From the NCBI GenBank assembly GCA_964436635.1, contig CAYTDM010000047.1, forward strand, positions 1 through 5,577: DNA of 5,577 bases, in the 5' to 3' direction. The notes beneath the pieces were generated by a model that ran no database searches, was not told where the DNA came from, and saw nothing but the letters and a program-made list of their open reading frames with translations. The position numbers and the translations under genes are program-made. Shown in pieces: positions 1 through 5,577 of this stretch. Position 1 is the stretch's first letter. Each line of letters opens with the position of its first letter. The DNA comes from DASRQK01 sp964436635 (GTDB taxonomy: Bacteria; Bacteroidota; Bacteroidia; Sphingobacteriales; Sphingobacteriaceae).

Positions 1-686
1 AGTGCCAAATTTAAATCGTGCAATACAATAATAACAATTCTTCCGTCCATTGCAAAGGAGCGTGCTAATTTCATCACTTTTACCTGATGTTTTAGGTCCA
101 AAGCGCTGGTTGGCTCATCCAAAAGAAGAATTTTAGGATCTCGAACGACGGTTCTTGCTAAGGAAGCTATTTGTCGTTGACCACCAGATAGCTGACTCAA
201 ATCTTCTAATGCAAGATGGGTAATTCCAATGCGTTCTAAAATATCCAAGGCTTGGCTGTGTAGGGAATCATTTTTATTCGAAACAGCATCGAAAGGAGAG
301 GCTTTTAGTGCTGAAATAACAGCTTCCATGACCGAAAGGTTAATATTATTCGGTACATGTTGAGGCATAAATCCTACTATATTCGCCCGTTGACGAGCGG
401 ACATCCCGATGAGCTCCTGACCATTAAATTTCATAGAACCCTGTGCTTCTAACAGTCCGGCAATGGAACGAAGTAAGGTGGATTTTCCTGCTGCATTAGG
501 ACCGGTTAATACCGTAACTTGTCCTACTTCAAACGGTGGAATGTCTAAATCACTTAAAATGGATCTTTTTCCATACCCAACTGACAATCCTTTGATTTCA
601 AGCTTGCCTATAAATTCACAACCATCGATCAGGGGAGGTTTGTTTCGAATGCGATCTAAAACATCAAATTGATCCAATAAAGCCAT
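1..686 (-). CDS. ABC transporter ATP-binding protein of iron-siderophore/cobalamin type (3' end cut by window)
   Basis: This is the cytoplasmic ATPase that would power the FecCD-type permease encoded just upstream. All ABC signatures are visible: Walker A GPNAAGKST (residues 62-70), Q-loop Gln109 in GFMPQH, signature LSGGQRQ (166-172), Walker B ILLLDEP (186-192), D-loop SALD (194-197) and H-loop His223 in VLHDLN. The core starts near residue 29 (LEIKGLSVGYG), so about 28 extra residues precede the usual start of this family. The ATG at 686 is well fixed: an in-frame TAA lies three codons upstream (693-695), and AAGG (696-699) sits 9 bases before it. 228 residues are visible; family members are usually about 250-270, so only a short C-terminal tail and the stop are missing. 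It is separated from the permease by 89 bases, more than is usual inside such an operon. The ATPase call is certain; the substrate is inferred from neighbours. Confidence 0.95.
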   Translation of the reverse strand, partial: MALLDQFDVLDRIRNKPPLIDGCEFIGKLEIKGLSVGYGKRSILSDLDIPPFEVGQVTVLTGPNAAGKSTLLRSIAGLLEAQGSMKFNGQELIGMSARQRANIVGFMPQHVPNNINLSVMEAVISALKASPFDAVSNKNDSLHSQALDILERIGITHLALEDLSQLSGGQRQIASLARTVVRDPKILLLDEPTSALDLKHQVKVMKLARSFAMDGRIVIIVLHDLNLA

Positions 687-695
687 ATTCTCTTA

Positions 696-699
696 CCTT
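696..699 (-). promoter_or_regulatory. Putative ribosome binding site (AAGG) of the ATPase gene
   Basis: AAGG on the minus strand lies 9 bases before the ATG at 686. It directly follows the 3' arm of a 9-bp inverted repeat, so its accessibility could depend on that pairing. The motif is short and only moderately convincing. Confidence 0.4.
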
Positions 700-781
700 A
701 AATAGGATATGCAGAAATCCAACCACAGACTTCCATTTAGAATTGTTCAAAATTACGAATAAATCCTAATTAATCCTATTT
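700..781 (-). repeat. 9-bp perfect inverted repeat spanning the permease-ATPase spacer
   Basis: The plus strand reads aaataggat at 700-708 and its exact reverse complement atcctattt at 773-781. In the transcript the 5' arm contains the UAG stop codon of the permease gene, and the 3' arm abuts the AAGG ribosome site of the ATPase gene, with 64 bases between the arms. A 10-bp tandem near-repeat also lies here (minus strand TAGGATTAAT at 778-769 and TAGGATTTAT at 768-759, 9 of 10 identical). The stem is AT-rich with a long loop, and no U-tract follows, so it is not an intrinsic terminator. The repeat itself is seen directly; any function in translational coupling is speculation. The rest of the 89-base spacer shows nothing else I can support. 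Confidence 0.45.
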
Positions 782-1822
782 TGAACGCTTGTTGAATATT
801 AATAATATGAATACAGGAACGCCGATTAAAGAGGTAACGATCCCTACTGGTATAATGGCTCCAGCTACGATGGCTTTACTTAAAATGGAAGCCAAAGACA
901 TTATTAATGCTCCAGAGAGAATGCTCGCAGGGAGTGAAAATCGGTGATCTTCACCGACCAATAGCTTTGCGATATGCGGACCCACTAAGCCAATAAACCC
1001 GATGGTTCCTACAAAAGAAACAGAGCCTGCGGTTAAGATACTTACACGTAAAAGGGAAAAAAAACGAAGTTTGCCCACATTCACACCAAAACTTTTTGCA
1101 CTATCTTCTCCTAAGCGGAGGGCAGTCAATTTCCAAGCTGAGGCTAATGAGAATGGAATAATGAGCAGGATGATGATGGTAAGAAAACGAATGTTTTCCC
1201 AATTCGCCTTAGTTAAAGATCCTAAACTCCAGAAAATAAACTGTTGTAAGGCTTCTGCACTGGCCATGTATTGTAAGATGCCTGTGAACGCATTAAAGGT
1301 AAAAACTAAGGCAATTCCAAACAGGACTAAGCCTTCTGGTCCGGATCCTTTTAGGGTAGACAGAGTTTGGAGCAACATGGTCGCACCGAAAGCAAATACA
1401 AACGCATTTGCTAATACCATCCATTCTGGCCCTATGCCGGGTAAACTCACTCCGATAATGATTGCGAGAGCAGCCCCAAATGAAGCCGCCGCTGACACGC
1501 CCAAGGTAAAGGGACTGGCCATGGCATTGTTCATAATCGTTTGCATTTCGCAACCCGCGATGGATAGCGAAGCACCTACGAGTAAAGCCATAATCGAATA
1601 AGGCATGCGCACTTCCCAAACAATCACTTGGGTAGCTAATTCGACCGAGTTTTTAGAGAAAATGGCGGTGAGCACTTCTCGAAAACTGAGCGTAGATGGG
1701 CCTACTGCAATATCAATGCAGAATGAGATAAGTGTTGCGGTGGCTAAAGCAAATAACAAAAGGACCCTTTTGGTAAACTGTTTCCGGTATCCTTTTGCTA
1801 TTATTTCTTTTTCTTGTGACAA
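776..1822 (-). CDS. FecCD-family ABC importer permease
   Basis: This is the inner-membrane permease of a type II (BtuC/FecCD-like) importer. It should form a homodimer that passes a ferric siderophore, haem or corrinoid from the binding protein to the cytoplasm. The length of 348 residues is typical. A basic cytoplasmic N-terminus (1-19) is followed by TM1 (about 20-40) and a series of hydrophobic segments consistent with about ten helices. Family landmarks are VRMPYS (71-76, a variant of the usual R-x-P-R motif), GASLSIAGCEMQ (83-94), the coupling-helix region LRLGEDSAKSFGVNVGKLR (235-253), GTIGFIGLVGPHIA (272-285), EDHR (291-294) and PVGIVTSLIGVPVF (325-338). The start is TTG, not ATG: an in-frame TAA lies four codons upstream (1832-1834), and the next candidate TTG falls inside TM1. 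No clear ribosome site precedes it. It begins 23 bases after the binding-protein gene, as expected for an operon partner. Confidence 0.95.
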   Translation of the reverse strand: MSQEKEIIAKGYRKQFTKRVLLLFALATATLISFCIDIAVGPSTLSFREVLTAIFSKNSVELATQVIVWEVRMPYSIMALLVGASLSIAGCEMQTIMNNAMASPFTLGVSAAASFGAALAIIIGVSLPGIGPEWMVLANAFVFAFGATMLLQTLSTLKGSGPEGLVLFGIALVFTFNAFTGILQYMASAEALQQFIFWSLGSLTKANWENIRFLTIIILLIIPFSLASAWKLTALRLGEDSAKSFGVNVGKLRFFSLLRVSILTAGSVSFVGTIGFIGLVGPHIAKLLVGEDHRFSLPASILSGALIMSLASILSKAIVAGAIIPVGIVTSLIGVPVFILLIFNKRSK

Positions 1823-1845
1823 TTTATTTGCTTATGTAAGTGAAA

Positions 1846-2961
1846 TTATTTTAATTCTGCAAAGAAAACACCTTTTAATGGGAATGCCAAGAATCGATCG
1901 TTTATTTCTTTTAAAACTCCATGAGGATTCAATTTTCCAAATAATTCTGGATGGGTCCATTTTGCCATGGCTTCTACGGCCGCGATATTTAACGGCGAAT
2001 CATAAAAGATGTGCCACATTCCATACACTTTTTGCTGTTGAATCGCATTTAATGGGCTGACTACAGGTCTGCTCGCTAATTGCTTTAAGCTGTTTTGAGT
2101 TTGATAGGAGTAGATGCTTTGTCCGATTACCAAGCCATCTTCACCGGGCACAGCAATTCCTGTCGCGATGTAAATATCAGGTTGTTCAGAGATTACATAT
2201 TCCATATTCAAAGTACCTACTTCTCCAGGAAGGATGGTTCCAATATTATTTCCACCCACAAATTCGATGAATTCTCCTAAGTTCCCTTTTCCTGGTGATC
2301 CTGGAGGCACATTGCCACGGATCATTTCCATGTATACTTTAGGACGTTTTAAGTTTGTTTGTTGTGCCAAAACATGTTGAATGTATTGCATGCGGCGGTT
2401 GTAAAACGAAGCAAACTCTTCGGCCTTTTTCTCTTGACCGAGTACCTTACCTAAAATTCGCATGCTTGGAACCGTGTTTTTAAAAGGATGCAAGCGGAAG
2501 TCAATGAATACAATGGGAATGCCTGCTGCCTCTAGCTGGCGAATTACGTCTGCAGATTTCGCGTCTGGACCGTGTGATCCTGCTCCAAAAATCGCTAAAT
2601 CTGGTTTTAAGGATATAATTTGTTCTGTAGAAATGGTTTCTTTTCCAGATGACCCGATCGTCGGAATGGAAGCCATTTTCGGAAATGCTTTCAAATATTC
2701 TTCGTATAACAATCCACCTGATTTTTTAAAGTCACCGGTCCAACCAGCAAGCAAACTGACAGGATCTGGATGAAGTAAAGCCAAGGTCGTTAGTTGGCGA
2801 CCTTCTCCTAAGATGATTCTTTTCGCCGGTCCGTTTAATTTTACTTCTCGTCCTACTATATCTGTCACGACGATCGATTGTGCAATCGCAGAAGCACTGA
2901 TTAAAAAAAGACCGATTAAGGTGATGATTTGTTTTCTAGTTATCATATGTTGTATACTCAT
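1846..2961 (-). CDS. Periplasmic substrate-binding protein of a siderophore/cobalamin-type ABC importer
   Basis: This protein would capture the ligand in the periplasm and deliver it to the permease encoded 23 bases downstream. It fits the class III (Peripla_BP_2, BtuF/FhuD-like) fold. A signal peptide covers about residues 1-27 (RK at 9-10, hydrophobic 12-24), with likely cleavage in SAIA-QS between Ala27 and Gln28. Lobe one (about 29-160) contains the VVTDIVGREVKL strand pair, KRIILGEGRQ (48-56) and the family motif ISTEQIISLKPDLAIFGAG (110-128). A long helix (about 164-200) joins it to lobe two (about 205-340), with KRPKVYMEMIRG, the glycine-rich PPGSPGKGNLGEFIEFVGG segment (219-237) and EYVISEQPDIYIATG (254-268). 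There is no lipobox, so it is predicted to be soluble and periplasmic. The ATG at 2961 has AGGA 7 bases upstream; Met6 is a weaker alternative. The ligand cannot be read from the sequence. Confidence 0.93.
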   Translation of the reverse strand: MSIQHMITRKQIITLIGLFLISASAIAQSIVVTDIVGREVKLNGPAKRIILGEGRQLTTLALLHPDPVSLLAGWTGDFKKSGGLLYEEYLKAFPKMASIPTIGSSGKETISTEQIISLKPDLAIFGAGSHGPDAKSADVIRQLEAAGIPIVFIDFRLHPFKNTVPSMRILGKVLGQEKKAEEFASFYNRRMQYIQHVLAQQTNLKRPKVYMEMIRGNVPPGSPGKGNLGEFIEFVGGNNIGTILPGEVGTLNMEYVISEQPDIYIATGIAVPGEDGLVIGQSIYSYQTQNSLKQLASRPVVSPLNAIQQQKVYGMWHIFYDSPLNIAAVEAMAKWTHPELFGKLNPHGVLKEINDRFLAFPLKGVFFAELK

Positions 2962-2968
2962 GGTTTGT

Positions 2969-2972
2969 TCCT
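2969..2972 (-). promoter_or_regulatory. Ribosome binding site (AGGA) of the substrate-binding protein gene
   Basis: AGGA on the minus strand lies 7 bases before the ATG at 2961 and just after the TAA stop of the esterase gene (2975-2977). Its spacing favours ATG 2961 over the in-frame ATG five codons later. It is the best Shine-Dalgarno match in the window, and its position supports coupled translation of the two genes. Confidence 0.6.
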
Positions 2973-2974
2973 AT

Positions 2975-4252
2975 TTATTTTTGTGCCCAATGGTTTTGTC
3001 GACTCATCCAATCGTAAAAAACTGGGAAAGCAGTTCGCCAATAAATCGCGCCATGTCTTCCGGCTGGATCCGTGTGTAAATGAATCTTATGCGTATCTAA
3101 TCCGATTTCTTTAAGAAGTGATACCACTCGAAATACGTCATCATGCATTTTTACAAATGTACCATCTTCTTTGCGACGGTTTTCTTGATGGCCTGCGTAA
3201 AAAAACCATTCTTGAGATTTTAAGGCTTCTAAACTTGCTTTTTCGTTTGCGAAGCGCAAAATATCCTTTTCTATATTTCCTTCATCTAACCAAATCGACG
3301 GTGAAAAAATGCCTAATTTACCAAAAACTTGGGGGTAGTGGATGCCGGCATAAAAGGAAATGAGTCCCCCCAATGAACTTCCTGCAATTCCGGTGTGTTC
3401 TGCATCTGTAATCGTTCTGTAATGCTCGTCCACATAAGGTTTTAAGGTTTCGACAATAAATTTTAGGTAGTCTTGACCTTCTACTTTTTCAAATGTCGAA
3501 TTCGGGTGAAAGTAAAATTCTGGTTCCCGATCTCTATAATCGTCCTGATGGTTGATCGCTACGACAATGCATGGGCTTGCGGATTCATCCAATGTTTCAT
3601 CCACACCCCATTCAATCGGACCTATTCTTCCTTGTGAAGTGGCCTCATCAAATAGGTGTTGGCCATCTTGCATGTAAAGTACCGGGTAATTTTTATTTGG
3701 CTCTTGGTGGTAGTTTGCGGGCAAATAAATCCAAATTTTGCGCGAGCGATTCAGTTGGGGCATGTAAAACTCGGCGTCTAAGAGATGTACGTTTTCCGAT
3801 GCGGTATGCAAGGGAAAATCATCTCTCCAGCCCTCAATATCCACATAAATGGTGGTGTCTGTGCCTAATTCTGCTACACGCGGTGCTAACAGCCTGCCTT
3901 CTTTTGAGGACTCTGAGGTCAACCAATTTCCTCGGGTTAACTTGAATTCCAAGCGGTCGCTTGGCACATCTTGTAGTGTTACCGTGAGGCTGTAGTGGCC
4001 TTGACTGTTTTTTATTAATTGCATGGCAGGTTCGCCAGGATTCCAACTATTAAAATTTCCAGTTAAAAAAATGGGGTCTTTTAAGTGGGATCCTGGTAGC
4101 TGATTCACCACCAATGTCAAGGAATGTGTTCCTTCATTTTTTCTGTTAGATGAAGTATTCGAGCGTTCTTGGGCGAACAAGGTACTGCAAATAACATTTA
4201 AAATGGAGGCTACTAACATTCCTGTAAACCTTGATAAATTTTGAGCTACCAT
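2975..4252 (-). CDS. Exported putative esterase (esterase D / enterochelin esterase-like) with N-terminal CBM-like domain
   Basis: This is an alpha/beta hydrolase of the putative-esterase family (PF00756), which includes Fes/IroE siderophore esterases and CE1 carbohydrate esterases. A signal peptide covers about residues 1-27, with likely cleavage TLFA-QE at 27/28; Cys22 is not in a lipobox. Residues about 43-140 resemble a CBM20/CBM48-like beta-sandwich (FLTGNFNSWNPGEPAMQL, 62-79). The hydrolase domain spans about 155-420: YMQDGQHLFD (193-202), nucleophile Ser293 in AGSSLGG (290-296), and His400 in AGRHGAIYW (397-405). Glu357 (AGHQENRR) is a possible acid. The ATG at 4252 is preferred because Arg8 supplies the signal-peptide charge; Met12 would remove it. 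An in-frame TGA lies upstream at 4280-4282, and no Shine-Dalgarno is visible. It ends 13 bases before the binding-protein gene, so it is almost certainly co-transcribed. Context suggests release of iron from an ester siderophore in the periplasm; a feruloyl or acetyl esterase is the main alternative. Confidence 0.9.
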   Translation of the reverse strand: MVAQNLSRFTGMLVASILNVICSTLFAQERSNTSSNRKNEGTHSLTLVVNQLPGSHLKDPIFLTGNFNSWNPGEPAMQLIKNSQGHYSLTVTLQDVPSDRLEFKLTRGNWLTSESSKEGRLLAPRVAELGTDTTIYVDIEGWRDDFPLHTASENVHLLDAEFYMPQLNRSRKIWIYLPANYHQEPNKNYPVLYMQDGQHLFDEATSQGRIGPIEWGVDETLDESASPCIVVAINHQDDYRDREPEFYFHPNSTFEKVEGQDYLKFIVETLKPYVDEHYRTITDAEHTGIAGSSLGGLISFYAGIHYPQVFGKLGIFSPSIWLDEGNIEKDILRFANEKASLEALKSQEWFFYAGHQENRRKEDGTFVKMHDDVFRVVSLLKEIGLDTHKIHLHTDPAGRHGAIYWRTAFPVFYDWMSRQNHWAQK

Positions 4253-4268
4253 GCAATTATAAATGCAT
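4251..4268. promoter_or_regulatory. 18-bp near-palindrome overlapping the esterase start codon (possible operator)
   Basis: The plus strand reads atgcaattataaatgcat. It equals its own reverse complement at 16 of 18 positions, with perfect 5-bp ends (atgca/tgcat) and a ttataa-type centre. It covers the first two bases of the ATG on the minus strand. The symmetry is seen directly; binding by a regulator is inference. It does not resemble a Fur box convincingly, and AT-rich palindromes also arise by chance. Confidence 0.3.
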
Positions 4269-4286
4269 TTAAAAGAGTTTCAATGT

Positions 4287-4346
4287 TTTAATTTATGTTT
4301 AGTCCCTTTAAATCGTTTTTAGACTTTTCAATTCGTGTTTAGACGC
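4287..4346. repeat. Three tandem imperfect 20-bp repeats in the lipoprotein-esterase spacer
   Basis: Three consecutive 20-base units occupy 4287-4306, 4307-4326 and 4327-4346 with no gaps. Units 1 and 3 match at 15 of 20 positions, units 2 and 3 at 15, and units 1 and 2 at 13. Each carries TTTAG(T/A)C at the same offset (plus-strand positions 4298-4304, 4318-4324 and 4338-4344). A much weaker fourth unit may precede them at 4267-4286. The block starts right after the lipoprotein stop codon and ends 34 bases before the esterase start. The period is close to two DNA helical turns, so copies would lie on the same face of the helix. Function is unknown; a multi-site protein-binding region is the leading idea. 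No hairpin plus U-tract terminator is visible in this 94-base spacer. Confidence 0.6.
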
Positions 4347-5577
4347 TTATTGTAATGTTACTTTGTGGAAACCTGAAACCGCTCCACCTACATTGACACT
4401 AAAAGATAGAGTGGCACTATTCGTGTTGAAATTGTACTCATAATAGCCATTTTCTCCTCCTTTTGTGGAACCGCGTAATAAGATTTTACCGTCCACCTCC
4501 ACAGCAGCCATGGCAGCACCTGGATTTGTTCCAACTGGAATTCCGGTGATTTTATTAAAAGTTTTTGCAGCATTATTGACGTCTAATGAATAAAATTCCC
4601 AGATGTCAGCTGTATTCACATTTCCTGCCCCACCGCCAGTCAAGGTTTCTGTGTTAAGTGTCAGAATTAAACGGCCGTTTTTCGCAAAAACACCCACAAA
4701 TTTTCCATTATCGGTAGATCTAAAATCACTAAACTTCAACTCCCAAGTTTTATCGATGTCAGTTTCGTTCGCTTTAATACGGACGATTTTTGATTTCCCA
4801 CCTAAGGCCGATCTTCCTTGAGTCACGATGTAAAGATCGCCGTTTGTGTCGAAATCGTACATGTGGTTTTCGTTGATGTAAGCAATGCTGCCTGTGTCCT
4901 CAATTTTAATGGTTTTTTCGTAAGTCCCATTTGATAAGTTGATTACAGCAATGTAAACATCTGGGAAATAATCGTCGAAAAATCCGATTTGACTCGTTGG
5001 GTTCTTTGCATAGGTAATGTTGGCATAAAGTTTTCCTCCTTTAATGGCTAAAAATTTTTGACCCACAGAACGAAAAGTAATTTCATTAATACCTTCGCCT
5101 CTTTCCTTAACTGCAGCTGTTAGATCCAACGAACCTGTATTCACCATGGTGGTTGGGTTGAATTTTTGGATTTTGGTCGGTTCTGCGGCATCCCAATAAT
5201 AACCGCTGTTTTCATTTTCGATCACTAAGTTTCCAGTGCCAAAATATTTTGCTGCTGCAGCTCCGTCTTTTGAAGCGATGAAGGTACCTGTCTGAACGGT
5301 TCCATCAGGTAAAATATTGATTTTCTCAATACCTGTCGCGTAATCTGAAGTGCGGAACATTTTAAAAATCATATTGTTATATACTCTCCAGCCGCCCATG
5401 CCTTGGCCTTCTAAAGATCCAGCTGTAGCGTTGGATACAGTTCCGGTTGGGAATGCATCAAAAGCAGAAATAAATCCAGCTTTTGTGCCTGATACACGGT
5501 CTGCCAGCGTGATTAGCAAGTATTTATCTTTATTTTCTGGGGTAGGTGTAACGTCATCTTTTTTACAAGAAGTGGCC
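4347..5577 (-). CDS. DUF4374-like surface lipoprotein, likely siderophore-binding (5' end cut by window)
   Basis: The reading frame continues upstream to the right edge through ATSCKKDDVTPTP, so the start codon and most of the signal peptide lie outside; the TTG at 5519 is an internal leucine. The Cys (codon 5565-5567) in A-T-S-C fits a lipobox and is followed by KKDD, the Bacteroidota lipoprotein surface-export pattern. The mature part is 406 residues. It resembles DUF4374 (PF14298) proteins, which are beta-rich and propeller-like: repeated short strand blocks such as GWRVYNNMIFKMF, GTVQTGTFIAS, GQKFLAIKGGKLYANI, YDFDTNGDLYIVTQG and NGRLILTLNTET, each ending in turns with Gly/Asn/Asp. Some members, including XusB of Bacteroides as I recall, bind ferric enterobactin at the cell surface next to a TonB-dependent receptor. 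It is first in the visible unit, with the esterase 94 bases downstream. The lipoprotein call is firm; the DUF4374 call is by recognition; the ligand is inference. Confidence 0.85.
   Translation of the reverse strand, partial: ATSCKKDDVTPTPENKDKYLLITLADRVSGTKAGFISAFDAFPTGTVSNATAGSLEGQGMGGWRVYNNMIFKMFRTSDYATGIEKINILPDGTVQTGTFIASKDGAAAAKYFGTGNLVIENENSGYYWDAAEPTKIQKFNPTTMVNTGSLDLTAAVKERGEGINEITFRSVGQKFLAIKGGKLYANITYAKNPTSQIGFFDDYFPDVYIAVINLSNGTYEKTIKIEDTGSIAYINENHMYDFDTNGDLYIVTQGRSALGGKSKIVRIKANETDIDKTWELKFSDFRSTDNGKFVGVFAKNGRLILTLNTETLTGGGAGNVNTADIWEFYSLDVNNAAKTFNKITGIPVGTNPGAAMAAVEVDGKILLRGSTKGGENGYYEYNFNTNSATLSFSVNVGGAVSGFHKVTLQ
5553..5576 (-). other. Lipobox and lipoprotein surface-export signal within the DUF4374-like gene
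   Basis: The codons read A-T-S-C-K-K-D-D. Ser and Thr before the Cys fit signal peptidase II recognition. Known work in Capnocytophaga and Bacteroides shows that a Lys/Asp/Glu-rich stretch directly after the acylated Cys sends lipoproteins to the outer face of the outer membrane. The following T-P-T-P-E-N-K-D stretch looks like a flexible tether. The hydrophobic region of the signal peptide lies beyond the right edge, so this is not a complete signal. Confidence 0.7.

Noticed and set aside
698..736. A 12-codon minus-strand ORF (MEVCGWISAYPI) in the permease-ATPase spacer, as a possible leader peptide
   Set aside because: It has no ribosome site, no run of regulatory codons and no attenuator-like hairpin after it. 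An ORF this short is expected by chance.
1002..1601. A 199-codon plus-strand ORF opposite the permease gene
   Set aside because: It is an antisense shadow: the minus strand encodes an unmistakable FecCD permease here, and the plus-strand product is a Lys/Arg/Pro-rich sequence with no recognisable domain.
1605..2060. A 151-codon plus-strand ORF across the permease-binding protein junction
   Set aside because: It runs antisense to two well-supported genes and their junction, shows no family motif, and has no supported start.
3571..3945. A 124-codon plus-strand ORF opposite the esterase gene
   Set aside because: It has atypical composition (rich in His, Cys and Arg), no domain, and lies wholly inside the esterase frame that contains the catalytic motifs.
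4254..4283. A Bacteroidota-type promoter on the minus strand (TTG at 4283-4281, 19-base spacer, TATAATTG at 4261-4254)
   Set aside because: Spacing fits the -33/-7 pattern, but both elements are imperfect, and transcription would start within the ATG, requiring a leaderless message. It is too weak to list as a feature in such AT-rich DNA.
4301..4325. A terminator hairpin (plus strand agtc...gact) in the lipoprotein-esterase spacer
   Set aside because: There are only 4 paired bases around a 17-base loop, with no following U-tract on the minus strand; the pairing is a by-product of the repeated TTTAG(T/A)C core.
4287..4346. A CRISPR array or replication iterons for the 20-bp tandem units
   Set aside because: The units are contiguous with no spacers, only three copies are present, identity is 65-75 percent, and no Cas or replication gene is nearby.

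Overview
This window reads as one co-directional gene cluster on the minus strand. It most likely comes from a member of the Bacteroidota. The evidence is the protein families present (a DUF4374-type lipoprotein beside a FecCD-type importer), two signal peptides ending in A-Q at the predicted cleavage site, a lipoprotein whose acylated Cys is followed by Lys-Lys-Asp-Asp (the Bacteroidota surface-export pattern), an AT-rich sequence, and mostly weak or absent Shine-Dalgarno sites. I cannot name the genus.

In transcription order (right to left) the layout is: (1) 5577-4347, a DUF4374-like surface lipoprotein whose first codons lie beyond the right edge; (2) a 94-base spacer, 4346-4253, with three 20-bp tandem imperfect repeats and an 18-bp near-palindrome overlapping the next start codon; (3) 4252-2975, an exported putative esterase with an N-terminal carbohydrate-binding-like beta-sandwich; (4) 2961-1846, an exported substrate-binding protein of the siderophore/cobalamin class; (5) 1822-776, a FecCD-family permease; (6) an 89-base spacer containing a 9-bp inverted repeat; (7) 686-1, the ABC ATPase, cut off by the left edge. 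The plus strand holds no gene I can support.

The simplest reading is a ferric-siderophore (probably xenosiderophore) acquisition system. The surface lipoprotein would capture the ferric complex and pass it to a TonB-dependent receptor, expected just beyond the right edge but not seen. In the periplasm the esterase could hydrolyse an ester-type siderophore, and the binding protein, permease and ATPase would carry the complex or its product into the cytoplasm. Family assignments rest on recognisable motifs. The substrate (siderophore rather than haem or corrinoid) is an inference from gene context. The least explained parts are the two spacers and the linkage of a DUF4374 lipoprotein, an esterase and a full ABC importer in one unit.
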